Of a stretch of DNA of 64,000 bases, positions 35,804 through 46,832 are shown one piece after another. The stretch covers positions 10,447,304-10,511,303 of the forward strand of contig OY992836.1 in the NCBI GenBank assembly GCA_963921425.1, in the 5' to 3' direction. The notes beneath the pieces were generated by a model. The model made no database searches. It was given only the letters and a program-made list of their open reading frames with translations, and was not told the DNA's origin. Position 1 is the stretch's first letter; each line of letters begins with the position of its first letter. The position numbers and the translations under genes were made by a program. This DNA comes from Dryas octopetala (taxonomy: Eukaryota > Streptophyta > Magnoliopsida > Rosales > Rosaceae).

Positions 35804-37427
35804 TTAAGAGGGAGACTTTAATGTGTTTCCAATGTCAACAACAAATCGGTATCTAACGTCTCCCTTGCCAAGACGTTCCATGGCAGTGTTCAAATAATGG
35901 ATAGGGATAATTTCGATGTCAGCTGTTATGTTGTGCTTGGCTGCAAAATCAATCATCTCTTGTGTCTCCTTCATACCTCCAATGCCACTACCAGCTACAA
36001 GCTTCCTTCCTATATATAGTTAGAAAATAAATGGTTCTTAATACACAATCGGCCAATATATGCAAATGCACAACACAACAATGGGAAATTAGTGAGGAAA
36101 TTAGAAACAAATGTCAACAAATAAATCCTACTATTTCTCGTAGTTACGCCATATATATGCTTACCCATAAGCAAAGGAAAAACTGGAAGTTCAAGAGGCT
36201 TGTCTGGTGCACCAACCAGGACAAGCTTTCCATGAGACTTCAACAAACCAATCAAAGGCAACAGAGGGTGGACTGCAGAAACTGTGTCAATGATACCATC
36301 CATTGTTCCCATTGCAGCCTACAAAAATCAACCAAACAACATTAATTAGGCCACACATGAAAATCAACCCACTTAATTAAGGTTAGCATGGATCAAGGAA
36401 AGTTGTTCAAATTTATAATCACCTGCATTTGATCTTGATCACGACTAACCAAAAATGAATCAGCACCAAGATGTCCAATTGCTTCCTCTTTCTTATTAAG
36501 GGAGGTACTAATCACTGTGACCTTAACCCCCATGGCCTTGGCAAACTTGACGGCGACATGGCCTAGACCACCCAGTCCAACCACACCCACATGCATACCA
36601 GGCTTGTCAAGTCCAAAATATCTCAAGGGGCTGTAAGTTGTAATCCCAGCACATAGCAGAGGAGCAGCACCATCAAGTGGGAAGTTTTCAGGAATGTGAA
36701 CTACGAAGTGCTCATCAACCACCATGTAGTCAGAGAAACCTCCATATGTGGTGGTTCCGTCATAGTACTTGGCACCGTAGGAGACTATCCATTTGGGGCA
36801 GTAATTCTCAAGGTTGTCGGCACAACTATCACAAGTGCCGCAAGATCCCACCATGCATCCAACACCTACCTTGTCTCCAACTTTGAATTTTTCTACTTTG
36901 TTGCCTACCTCTGTCACTACACCAACAATCTCATGCCTTCATTGCCCAATTAATAGTTAATTAAATGGATAGCATATATAATCCAGTTCAAATGGATGAT
37001 TAATTAAAAGAAGGCTGCCTAAAACGGCTTATTATATATTGATATGACTACATAGTACATACGTACCCGGGAACCATAGGATAGGTAGAATGCCCCCATT
37101 CATTCTTAACCGAGTGAAGGTCCGAATGGCAGATCCCACAGTACAATACTTTGAATGTCACATCTTTCTCTCCAGTTTCCCTGCAACCAAACCCGATCGA
37201 GGGTTCAATTATTGAAAGACAAAATGAGCATGATCCTTGAAAAGGAAGAAGTATATACCCAGAAAATTAAGCATAAATAAATGAAAAAGGAAATGGATGG
37301 AGATGATGCAATATTATATAATAAATATTAACCTTCTTGAAAAATTGAAGGGAGAGAGAAGACCAGATGTATCTCTGGCAGCCCATCCAATGGCTTTCTT
37401 GGGGTGCTCTTGCTCTGGAGATGTCAC

Positions 37428-37430
<3 letters not shown>
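35804..37430 (-). CDS. CAD5: cinnamyl-alcohol / mannitol dehydrogenase (ELI3 type)
   Basis: 361 aa, complement(join(35804..36009, 36165..36318, 36423..36936, 37067..37180, 37333..37430)), intact. The same motifs as CAD4 are present: [32 protein letters not shown], then [10 protein letters not shown]. The middle of exon 3 ([20 protein letters not shown]) is unlike CAD4 but nearly the same as pseudogene CAD3, while the rest follows CAD4, which suggests gene conversion. His331 replaces Asp in the IPxDY motif (codon CAT at 35897-35899), as in CAD1. The TATA box found in CAD4 is altered here, so expression may differ. Confidence 0.92.

Positions 37431-37487
<57 letters not shown>
37431..37487. repeat. 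(CT)n microsatellite in CAD5 5' leader
   Basis: About 28 CT units directly abut the start codon, longer than the homologous tract of CAD4. Confidence 0.95.
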
Positions 37488-37490
<3 letters not shown>

Positions 37491-37679
37491 GTTATGTAGT
37501 ACTTAGAATATATGAGACCTTAAAAGAGTGAGAGTGTCAGAAAGATTGAGAGGAGTTGTGAAGTCGAAGTGCAACCTTCATGTTATGCATACTTGCATAG
37601 TTAGAGGGTGGGCTGGGATGACGTATTGGGTGAGCAACTACAAGTAACGTACAACTTCAAAAAGTATTCAACTTCAAAA

Positions 37680-37955
37680 GGGTCTTTATTCTTGGCTGCT
37701 AAGACAACTTTCATGGAAAAGTACTTCACTTATGTCCACAATGCGTAAGAGCTTACCACTTATAAATTTGACCCGTATTCTTGGCTGCTAAAACAACTTT
37801 CATGGAAAAGTATTTCACTTATGTCCACAATGCGTAAGAGCTCACCACTTATAAATTTGACCCTTATTCTTGGCTGCTAAAACAACTTTCATGGAAAAGT
37901 ACTTCACTTAAGTCCACAATGCGTAAGAGCTTACCACATATAAATTTTGGTTGGT
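37680..37955. repeat. three 89-bp tandem repeats upstream of CAD5
   Basis: TCATGGAAAAGTA recurs at 37711, 37800 and 37889. Each unit runs TTGGCTGCTAAAACAACTTT ... ATGCGTAAGAGCTTACCACT. CAD4 has one partial copy at the matching place (about 29175-29245). The array lies about 250-525 bases upstream of the CAD5 start and multiplies the GCGTAAGAGCTTAC word shared with CAD4 and CAD6. Confidence 0.9.
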
Positions 37956-38418
37956 GATCATAGATAAGTTATTATTATTTTATTTACATTAAAAGGAATC
38001 AAATTAAAGCCATCTCAATCCTAATTTTTTGTCTCATCCCTTCCTCATAATTTGTCTAACCCTGACAGCCTAGACAAATCATGTTTTGTTGACATGAATT
38101 TTAAATAACAAATTTTGGCTGCACAAATGTGAGCGGATCAATTGGCGCCACCAACTATCAATGGACATATTTTATCTTTTTAAAATTATTATTGACCAGA
38201 ACAACGGACACAATCATTTTTTTTTCGGCAAAAGAATTATTTTCGTCCGTTGCTAACAATCTTAGTTACTGTTGCAAGAATCGCTTACAAAAAATATTTT
38301 AATAAATGTCATTTGTCTTCTTATTGTATATACATGTAAAAAATTAGTAATTCAACATAAAACCCAATGGACAATATGAAAAATAACGTGAGCTGATTGT
38401 CTCTTATGTCGTTGGTAG

Positions 38419-38618
38419 NNNNNNNNNNNNNNNNNNNNNNNNNNNNNNNNNNNNNNNNNNNNNNNNNNNNNNNNNNNNNNNNNNNNNNNNNNNNNNNNNN
38501 NNNNNNNNNNNNNNNNNNNNNNNNNNNNNNNNNNNNNNNNNNNNNNNNNNNNNNNNNNNNNNNNNNNNNNNNNNNNNNNNNNNNNNNNNNNNNNNNNNNN
38601 NNNNNNNNNNNNNNNNNN
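38419..38618. other. assembly gap (200 N)
   Basis: A run of exactly 200 unknown bases, probably a standard-size gap. It lies where the 5' LTR and primer-binding site of the copia element would be expected. Confidence 0.98.
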
Positions 38619-38678
38619 CAGGCAGCCACCAAGCTGCCACGCAGGCAGCCACCTAGCTGCCACGCAGGCAGCCACGTC
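38619..38678. repeat. 23-bp tandem repeat at gap edge
   Basis: CAGGCAGCCACC(A/T)AGCTGCCACG is repeated two and a half times directly after the gap. The array probably extends into the gap and caused it. Confidence 0.85.
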
Positions 38679-39054
38679 ACTCCCCCAAAGTCACCCCCAC
38701 GAATATTTTAATAATTTAAATATTCAAACAATTTTGTTCAAACAATTTTGAGATATTTTTGTGTTCTTCTTGGGTATATGAATATTTTACTTGTTTAATT
38801 TTCGCACTAGAGTATATGTGTAGAAATTGCAGGTAATTAATGAACCAGTAGTTCATACATAAATATTGAACTTGTAGCTTCAATAATGCCATATAAGGAA
38901 CCTGAAGTTTCCTTTATAAATTCACCATACATGATAAAACCAGTAGATTTTACATGTCTATACCATGTTATAGAACTTGAAGTTCTTATTTATTGTTTAT
39001 GGATGTTATTGCCCGAAGCACTAATTATGATTATTTGTTCCTTTCAACCAAGGA

Positions 39055-40144
39055 ATGTCAAATCTCAACAAGCTTGATTTTTGTCGCCTTGGAAGTTTCC
39101 GGAAGAAACTATCTAAAGTGGACTCAAGATGTTAAGCTTCATCTGACTGCCAAGAAGATGAGATCAACAATCAATGCAGACAATGTTGTTGCAGAGTCTC
39201 TTAAGGCAAATGCCATGATCTTCATTAGGAAGCATATGGAGGAAGCACTCCAGGTTGAGTACCTCGCTTAAGAGGATCCACGAGCTCTTTGGGTCGCTCT
39301 GGAAGAGCGGTTTAACCATCAGAAAACTATTTTCTTGCCTAAAGCAAGACATGACTAGCAAAACATCCGTTTCCAGGATTTCAAATCCGTGAATGAGTAT
39401 AATTCAGAAATCTGCCGGATCAGGTCACTCCTCAAATTTTGTGGGGAGGAGCTCACCGAAGCTGACCTATTGGAGAAGACTTTCTCCACCTTCCCTGCCT
39501 CCTGTTTGGTCCTGCAGCAACAATACAGGGAGAGGAATTTTACCAAGTTCTCGGCATTGATCACTACTCTGTTGCTCGCTGAAAAGAACAACAACTTATT
39601 AATGAGAAATGATCAAGCCCGACTTGTCGGTACTAAAGCAGCACCATTGCCTGAAGCAAATGCTGTTGCTCATCGCAATTCAAACCGCGAAAGAGGATAC
39701 CGAGGTCATGGAAAGGGCACGAAGTCCGACCGCCCGAGAAATGGAAGGAAAAGTTCTCAGAGGAATGGCCCGTATGATCGAGGCCAACGCGGCCAAGGCC
39801 CACGCGGTCATGGCCCACGAAACCCGAATTCTAGTGGCCAAGGCCCACGTGGTAGGAACCGCGGTCCCTCGGCCCCAAGAACTCGAAATGAGAGGAACAC
39901 TGGTCCGGCCCGTCGCCACCAGAATCAGAACCAAAATCAGAATCAGAATCAGAATAATCTATGTTACCGATGTGGAGGAACTGATCACTGGTCTCGCACC
40001 TGCCGTGCATCAGCGCAAGCTGTAAATGAGTATCACGCCAGTCGCGGAACTCGAGAGACCAATCTCGTTGAGAGATCATTTCCTATGGATACCACCTTAG
40101 AGGTCACTGATTTCCAGGCTGCTACTGGACACTTCGAGGATTAG
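39055..40144 (+). pseudogene. copia gag, broken
   Basis: The capsid protein starts at ATG 39055 (MSNLNKLDF) but an extra T in GATTTTTGTC (about 39076) shifts the frame. Further on there are TAA at 39269-39271 and TAG at 39356-39358. From 39389 the frame is open for 251 aa: SLLKFCGEELTEADLLEKTF (UBN2-type gag), an Arg/Gly-rich stretch (RGQRGQGPRGHGPRN), a QNQNQNQN run, and the CCHC knuckle CYRCGGTDHWSRTC. The stop is at 40142. The lesions mean no full gag can be made from this copy. Confidence 0.88.
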
Positions 40145-40342
40145 AAACTCGATGACATGGATATGATCGGCGCTTGTGCCGTATTTATTTTCTGAATAAT
40201 GTTTTTTTATTTGGATTATTTTGGTGATTTATGACTTGGATTATTTATTTTTTTTGGAAAATTTGGTTATGCTCGAATATTATTTAATTCAATTAAGTTA
40301 TTTTCATACATGTGATCCATTGAATTAAATTTATGAATAAGC

Positions 40343-43300
40343 ATGTTTTGTGGAGAAGTTTGTTGTCTGGCTGACAGTGCTACTACGCACACCATACTCC
40401 AAGATCGGAAGTATTTTTCAAACTTATTGCCTACTCATACCTCTGTGACAACCATATCAGGCCAATCCAACCTGATAGAGGGTCATGGCAAAGCCCATTT
40501 TATGTTGTCCAATGGTACCGAATTTACCATTAATGAGGCCTTATATTCTCCATGTTCCAGAAGAACATTGTTGAGTTTTAAGGATATTCGAGCCAACGGT
40601 TATCACGTTGAAACCACTGAGGAAAATAGAGTGGAATATCTTTGCATAACCTCCAATTTGTATGGCCAGAAGCGTACATTGGAGAAATTGAAATGCCTAT
40701 CGAGCGGTCTCTATATGACCACCATTAGATCGATTGAGGCAAATCACATAGTTAACCAGAAGTTAACCAATTTGAGCAGTTTCTTGCTATGGCATGACCG
40801 GTTTGGACACCCAGGTCAAAGTATGATGCACCGTATCCTCAATTCACCACACGGGCATCCCCTTACTAATAAGGATCTTGTGTTTAGTGACACACTATGC
40901 CAAGCCTGCTCGCTCGGAAAGTTGAATACTAGACCATCATATGCAAAGACTAGTAAAGACTCTGCCCTTTTCCTGCAAAGGATACAAGGGGATATTTGTG
41001 GACCTATCCAACCACCATGCGGACCATTTAAATATTTCATGGTTTTGGTTGATGCATCGACAAGGTGGTCACATGTTACACTATTGTCCACAAGAAATGC
41101 TGCCTTTGCTAAACTCCTCGCCCAGATCATTAAATTGAGAGCTCACCACCCGGATTATCCCATAAAGTCCATAAAACTTGATAATGCCGGAGAGTTTACA
41201 TCGAAAACTTTCGATGATTATTGCATGTCCCTTGGGATTGATGTTGAACATCCAGTTCCCCATGTTCACACCCAGAATGGTCTCGCAGAAGCGTTCATTA
41301 AAAGATTACAAATGATCGCACGAACCTTGGTTATGCGCACCAAGCTTCCAATTTCTGCGTGGGGCTATGCAATCTTGCATGCAGCCATGTTGGTCCGGTT
41401 GAGGCCCACTGCTACCCAACCTTACTCTGCGTTACAGCTGGTGACTGGGTACGAACCTGACGTTTCGTACTTACGCATATTTGGGTGTGCAGTTTATGTG
41501 CCAGTTGCGCCGCCACAACGTACCAAAATGGGTCATCAACGAAGGATGGGCATATATGTCGGTTATGAATCCCCATCTATTATACGCTTTTTAGAGCCCT
41601 TGACAGGCGATCTCTTTACCGCCAGATTTGCAGATTGTCACTTTGATAAGACAGTCTTCCCGCCGTTAGGGGGAGATAAGAACGTCACCGTTCCTGAAGA
41701 ACGACGTGAATTGACGTGGAATGTCCCCACTATGTATCATCTCGATCCTCGAACCGCACAATGTGATAGTGAAGTGCGGAGAATTCTAGATCTACAGAGT
41801 GTAGCTCATAATATGCCAGACGCTTTCTCTGATCTAGCTAAAGTGACGAGATCACATATACCTGCTGCAAACGTGCCTGCAAGGATATCTGTCCCCGAAG
41901 GACGTGTCGTCCCAGATGGACGAGGTACGGCCATAGCGGCTAACCAGTCTTATGTCCCTGCCCAGAAGCGAGGTAGACCACTAGGTTCGAAGGACTCTTA
42001 TCACCGGAAGAGGATAAATTTGGCACAAACGAGTCTTCTTGACATCGCAATCTCAACCGATCCATCTCACGAAATAGTTCCGGATTATGGGTCTGTCCTG
42101 GAAGAGACGGTGTTGGGGGACGCTCCAACATCTGAACCCACTCCCGAGAACAGAGAGATCTCTATAAATTATGCATGCTTAAGTGAGCTCTGGAATCGAA
42201 ACGAGATTATCATCGATGATATATTTGTATTCGCGGTAGCTACCGCAATCATAACTAGCGATGACATCGAACCTCGCTCCGTTGATGAATGTCAACGTCG
42301 AGACGATTGGCCAAAATGGAAAGAAGCAATTCAGGTCGAATTAGATTCCTTGACAAAGAGAAAGGTGTTTGGGCCTGTCGTTCCTACACCTTCCCATGTT
42401 AAACCTGTAGGATTTAAATGGGTATTTGTAAGGAAGCGTAATGAGAAAAACAAGATTGTAAGATACAAGGCTCGTCTAGTGGCGCAAGGATTTTCTCAAC
42501 GCCCTGGGATTGATTACGAGGAAACGTATTCTCCCGTAATGGACGTGATAACGTTCCGCTACCTTATCAGTTTGGTAGTTTCCGAAAAACTGAGTATGCA
42601 GCTTATGGATGTGGTCACTGCTTATCTCTATGGGGATCTTGATACAGAGATATATATGAAAGTTCCCGAAGGACTTAAGATACCCGATGCAAATAGTTCC
42701 AGACCACGGAACACGCTCTCCATTCGTTTGAGGCGTTCACTATATGGATTGAAACAATCCGGACGGATGTGGTATAACCGTCTAAGTGAGTATTTGATCG
42801 GGATGAGATATGTGAATAATGATCTATGCCCTTGCGTGTTTATTAAGAAAACAAGTTCTGGTTTTGCTATTGTAGCTGTTTATGTCGATGACATGAATCT
42901 AATTGGTACTCCTGAAGAGATCAAGGAAACCGCTAAACACCTGAAGTTGGAATTCGAGATGAAACATCTTGGGAGAACGAATTTCTGTCTCGGCCTGGAG
43001 CTCGAGCACCGTGCAGATGGAATTCTAGTCCATCAATCGAATTACATCCAGAAGATGTTAAGGCGCTTTAATGAGGATAAAGCGAAGCCTTCTAGCACAC
43101 CTATGATCGTCCATAGTCTAGATCCTAAGAAGGATCCGTTTCGTCCCGCAGATGATAACGAAGAGATATTGGCACCAGAAGTCCCATATCTAAGTGCAAT
43201 AGGCGCATTATTGTACTTGGCTCAATGTACTAGACCGGACATCTCATTCGCTGTGAACTTGTTAGCTAGATATAGCTCTGCGCCAACACGCCGCCACTGG

Positions 43301-43921
43301 AATGGCATAAAAGACATTTTCCGCTACCTTAGAGGTACGACGGATATGGGCTTATTCTATCCCTATGCATCAAGGAATGGATCGAACCCCCTCGATCCTG
43401 GGAATGATGCCCGCCTTGTTGGATATGCTGACGCAGGGTATCTATCAGACCCGCACAAGGCGCGTTCTCAAACTGGTTACGTCTTTACCATTGGGAATAC
43501 AGCAATATCTTGGAGGTCAACGAAACAGACCCTTGTTGCTACCTCTTCGAATCATGCTAAGATTATAGCCCTTCACGAAGCAGTTCGTGAATGTATATGG
43601 TTGAGAGCAGTTTCCAAACATGTTCGAAGTACGTGTGGGCTGAATTTCACCACTGATGAACCAACGATTATCTATGAGGATAATGCCGCTTGCATCGAGC
43701 AGATGAAGACGGGTTTCATCAAAGGAGACAACACCAAGCATATTGCACCGAAGTTCTTCTTCAATCAACAGCAACAAGAGCATCAGATGATTGAAGTCAA
43801 GCAGATCCGATCTCAAGACAACCATGCAGACCTCTTTACCAAGTCACTACCAAAGTCCACGTTCTTGATGCATGTTCGAGGTATTGGTTTGCGTAGATTG
43901 GCTGATTTACCTAGTATGTAA
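40343..43921 (+). CDS. copia pol polyprotein
   Basis: Open frame of 1192 aa. Protease LADSATTHTIL (residues 9-19, active Asp in DSATT); GAG-pre-integrase with the HHCC zinc site (HDRFGHPGQ...CQACSLGK, about 150-195); integrase core with Asp in GDICGP, Asp in LDNAGEF and Glu in GLAEAF; reverse transcriptase (FKWVFVRKR, KARLVAQGF, MDVVTAYLYGDLD, SLYGLKQS, YVDDMNLIG, about 690-860); RNase H with YADAGYLSD (about 1030-1040). The RNase H Glu expected in SSNHAEIIAL is Lys here (codon AAG, 43559-43561), likely inactivating. Separated from gag by about 200 noncoding bases and in another frame. Confidence 0.93.
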   Translation: MFCGEVCCLADSATTHTILQDRKYFSNLLPTHTSVTTISGQSNLIEGHGKAHFMLSNGTEFTINEALYSPCSRRTLLSFKDIRANGYHVETTEENRVEYLCITSNLYGQKRTLEKLKCLSSGLYMTTIRSIEANHIVNQKLTNLSSFLLWHDRFGHPGQSMMHRILNSPHGHPLTNKDLVFSDTLCQACSLGKLNTRPSYAKTSKDSALFLQRIQGDICGPIQPPCGPFKYFMVLVDASTRWSHVTLLSTRNAAFAKLLAQIIKLRAHHPDYPIKSIKLDNAGEFTSKTFDDYCMSLGIDVEHPVPHVHTQNGLAEAFIKRLQMIARTLVMRTKLPISAWGYAILHAAMLVRLRPTATQPYSALQLVTGYEPDVSYLRIFGCAVYVPVAPPQRTKMGHQRRMGIYVGYESPSIIRFLEPLTGDLFTARFADCHFDKTVFPPLGGDKNVTVPEERRELTWNVPTMYHLDPRTAQCDSEVRRILDLQSVAHNMPDAFSDLAKVTRSHIPAANVPARISVPEGRVVPDGRGTAIAANQSYVPAQKRGRPLGSKDSYHRKRINLAQTSLLDIAISTDPSHEIVPDYGSVLEETVLGDAPTSEPTPENREISINYACLSELWNRNEIIIDDIFVFAVATAIITSDDIEPRSVDECQRRDDWPKWKEAIQVELDSLTKRKVFGPVVPTPSHVKPVGFKWVFVRKRNEKNKIVRYKARLVAQGFSQRPGIDYEETYSPVMDVITFRYLISLVVSEKLSMQLMDVVTAYLYGDLDTEIYMKVPEGLKIPDANSSRPRNTLSIRLRRSLYGLKQSGRMWYNRLSEYLIGMRYVNNDLCPCVFIKKTSSGFAIVAVYVDDMNLIGTPEEIKETAKHLKLEFEMKHLGRTNFCLGLELEHRADGILVHQSNYIQKMLRRFNEDKAKPSSTPMIVHSLDPKKDPFRPADDNEEILAPEVPYLSAIGALLYLAQCTRPDISFAVNLLARYSSAPTRRHWNGIKDIFRYLRGTTDMGLFYPYASRNGSNPLDPGNDARLVGYADAGYLSDPHKARSQTGYVFTIGNTAISWRSTKQTLVATSSNHAKIIALHEAVRECIWLRAVSKHVRSTCGLNFTTDEPTIIYEDNAACIEQMKTGFIKGDNTKHIAPKFFFNQQQQEHQMIEVKQIRSQDNHADLFTKSLPKSTFLMHVRGIGLRRLADLPSM

Positions 43922-44428
43922 TCTTCAGGGGGAGTCGACATCAGGGGGAGTATCCCGAAGCATACTCACTTAACCATCGTGTACTCTTTTGTCCTTCGTC
44001 CAGGGATATTTTGTCCCACTGGGTTTTGTTACCTGGCAAGGTTTTAATGAGGCACATCTTGGCATGGTCACCCTACTCATACTACATCATGAAGATGTGT
44101 TGATCTGATATATATGCATTTGCTCATCTTTTCCCTTCGACCACGGGTTTCTCCCATTGGGTTTACCGGGCAAGGTTTTGGTGTAGCAACTCTAATGCAC
44201 CCCGCTCCCATAGACATACTATTTGCCTATGATCCAGAAGATATGACTTCACCTACTTTCGAGGTTCTGATGCGACTACTCCACACTCAAGCACGTTGCA
44301 CTCTTTTTCCTTCGACCAAGGTTGTTTTTGTTCCCACAGGGTTTTTATTACTTGGCAAGGTTTTAACGAGGCAACTTAGAAGCGCATAGCAGAGACAACA
44401 CTAATAACATGGAATATCCAAGGGGGAG

Positions 44429-44615
44429 TGTTGTAAATATATTGTTATATGTGGCTATCCCTGTAATTAGTTGTAGGGGCATACTAGTAAATATACAAAA
44501 CCTAGTAAACCCTACTTCTATATAAGGATATTTATAACATGAATAAAATAGACTGATGATATTCTCTCTGCCTCCTCTTTTCCACAAACCCTAATTTTCA
44601 CATACTTTTACAACA
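44429..44615 (+). repeat. 3' LTR of the copia element
   Basis: 187 bp, from TGTTGTAAA to TTTACAACA, a good inverted terminal match with TG...CA ends. Preceded by the polypurine tract AGGGGGAG (44421-44428). It contains CTATATAAGG (about 44518), a TATA box for a short-LTR copia promoter. The right flank is GAATT; the left target duplication cannot be seen. Confidence 0.9.
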
Positions 44616-44915
44616 GAATTTAAATTAATGTCGTCCTAAGGAATCTGTATATTCACGTGACCACACCACTTATGAAAATAATGATATATATTTCTTCGGA
44701 TTGTAAACGTTAGAGTAATAATCTTAAAGACTGTAAAGATCTTAGCGAAAATTGAATCAATGTTGAGAAATTATTTTTGTAATCATCTTGCCCATTTTAA
44801 ATGCGATTTTATTGCACTTCTGATACTAGGAAGTCTAGAAAAGTACTATAAACTGAAAACATACAAGTGATTTGAGAAATAACGTTCTCGCTCTGCTTCT
44901 TATATATGTAATTTA

Positions 44916-44998
44916 GGAGATCCCTGTGATTCTGGAGGCAATAACCTTCTGAATAAATTGGAAAAGCTGAGGTTTCTAATTCAGTTTAGAATGTCTAT
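44916..44998 (+). pseudogene. relic of ELP4 last exon
   Basis: GATCCCTGTGATTCTGGAGGCAATAACC...AAAAGCTGAGGTTTCTAATTC...TTTAGAATGTCT lines up with the start of ELP4 exon 8 at 23689-23765 (IPVILEA then a stop where [12 protein letters not shown] should follow). It has several substitutions and small indels. It sits 207 bases from the CAD6 stop, on the opposite strand, the same arrangement as ELP4 beside CAD3. No other ELP4 exon is seen nearby. Confidence 0.8.
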
Positions 44999-45204
44999 GC
45001 CAACAAACTAATCAATCCATTTATTCGATATTCAAAGTACATGTATCCTATCACATTATGTTCAAAAAGTGACCAAATGTACGTAGGCAAAATAGACAAC
45101 AAACACAAATTGTGAGATTACAAAAACAGAAATTGTGAGACTACAAAACTATAGTCGATTTTTTCTTCAAGTCTCGTCATTGATCCAGTTCGAAATGAAA
45201 AAAA

Positions 45205-46832
45205 TTAAGAGGGAGACTTTAATGTGTTTCCAATGTCAACAACAAATCGGTATCTAACGTCTCCCTTGCCAAGACGTTCCATGGCAGTGTTCAAATAATC
45301 GATAGGGATAATTTCGATGTCAGCTGTTATGTTGTGCTTGGCTGCAAAATCAATCATCTCTTGTGTCTCCTTCATACCTCCAATGCCACTACCAGCTACA
45401 AGCTTCCTTCCTATATATAGTTAGAAAATAAATGGTTCTTAATACACAATCGGCCAATATATGCAAATGCACAACACAACAATGATTAGAAACAATGGGA
45501 AATTAGTGAGGAAATTGGAAACAAATGTCAACAAATAAATCCTACTACTTCTCGTAGTTACGCCATATATATGCGTACCCATAAGCAAAGGAAAAACTGG
45601 AAGCTCAAGAGGCTTGTCTGGTGCACCAACCAGGACAAGCTTTCCATGAGACTTCAACAAACCAATCAAAGGCAACAGAGGGTGGACTGCAGAAACTGTG
45701 TCAATGATACCATCCATTGTTCCCATTGCAGCCTACAAAAATCAACCAAACAACATTAATTAGGCCACACATGAAAATCAACCCACTTAATTAAGGTTAG
45801 CATATATGGATCAAGGAAACTAGTTCAAATTTATAACCACCTGCATTTGATCTTGATCACGACTAACTAAAAATGAATCAGCACCAAGATGTCCAATTGC
45901 TTCCTCTTTCTTATTAAGGGAGGTACTAATCACTGTGACCTTAACCCCCATGGCCTTGGCAAACTTGACGGCGACATGGCCTAGACCACCCAGTCCAACC
46001 ACACCCACATGCATACCAGGCTTGTCAAGTCCAAAATATCTCAAGGGGCTATAAGTTGTAATCCCAGCACATAGCAGAGGAGCAGCTTCATCAAGAGGTA
46101 GGTTGTCTGGAATACGAACTATAAAGTGTTCGTCGGTCACCATAATGTCAGAGTAACCTCCATATGTGATGGTTCCGTCATGGTACATGCCATTGTAGGT
46201 GAGTACGAATTTGGGGCAGTAATTCTCCAAATTGTTGGCACAATCATCACAAGAATGGCAAGCTCCCACAATGCATCCAACACCGACCTTGTCTCCAACT
46301 TTGAATTTTTCTACTTTGTTGCCTACCTCTGTCACTATACCAACAATCTCATGCCTGCATTGCCCAATTAAGTTCACATAATTTGGATAGTTAAATTAAA
46401 TGGATACCCATTCAAATGGATGATTAAAAGAAGTTACGCCGGAGAATTAATGAGAGGCTGCCTAAAAATGTTGATTCCTAATTTACTATATTGACATGAG
46501 TACGTACCCGGGAACCATAGGATAGGTAGAAAATCCAAGTTCATTCTTGGCAAAGTGAAGGTCCGTATGGCAGATCCCACAGTACAATACTTTGAACACC
46601 ACGTCTTTCTCTCCAGTTTCCCTGCACCCAAATCAGTTCAATAATTAAGAAACTGTGATCTAGAAAATCATAAATAAATAAATAAATGAAGCAAGAAATA
46701 GATGGAAAAGATGGAATATATAATTAGAAATAACCTTCTTGAGAATTTGAAGGGAGAAAGAACACCAGATGAATCTCTGGCAGCCCATCCAAAGGTCTTC
46801 CTGGGGTGTTCTTGCTCTGGAGATGTCACCAT
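45205..46832 (-). CDS. CAD6: cinnamyl-alcohol / mannitol dehydrogenase (ELI3 type)
   Basis: 361 aa, complement(join(45205..45410, 45579..45732, 45841..46354, 46508..46621, 46735..46832)), intact. The start [32 protein letters not shown], structural zinc lobe GACHSCDDC...C, LLCAG and GLGGLG are all present. The N-terminal half of exon 3 ([15 protein letters not shown]) resembles CAD7 and CAD8, while the C-terminal half ([20 protein letters not shown]), exon 4, exon 5 and the 3' flank are nearly identical to CAD5, so the gene is a mosaic. The IPIDY Asp is kept, unlike CAD5. One unusual residue is Glu in [13 protein letters not shown], where all others have Gly. Confidence 0.92.

Larger units (their letters stand above)
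38679..44615 (+). mobile_element. Ty1/copia retrotransposon, 5' end in or near the gap
   Basis: Order gag, protease, integrase, reverse transcriptase, RNase H is that of copia elements. A 187-bp 3' LTR (44429-44615) follows an AGGGGGAG polypurine tract. No matching 5' LTR or tRNA-type primer site is visible between the gap and gag, so the true left border is unknown. Gag is broken; pol is open. Between pol and the LTR, three diverged copies of a CCTTCG(T/A)CCA..GG...GGCAAGGTTTT block (about 43990, 44130 and 44310) are of a type known from copia 3' regions. Confidence 0.88.
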
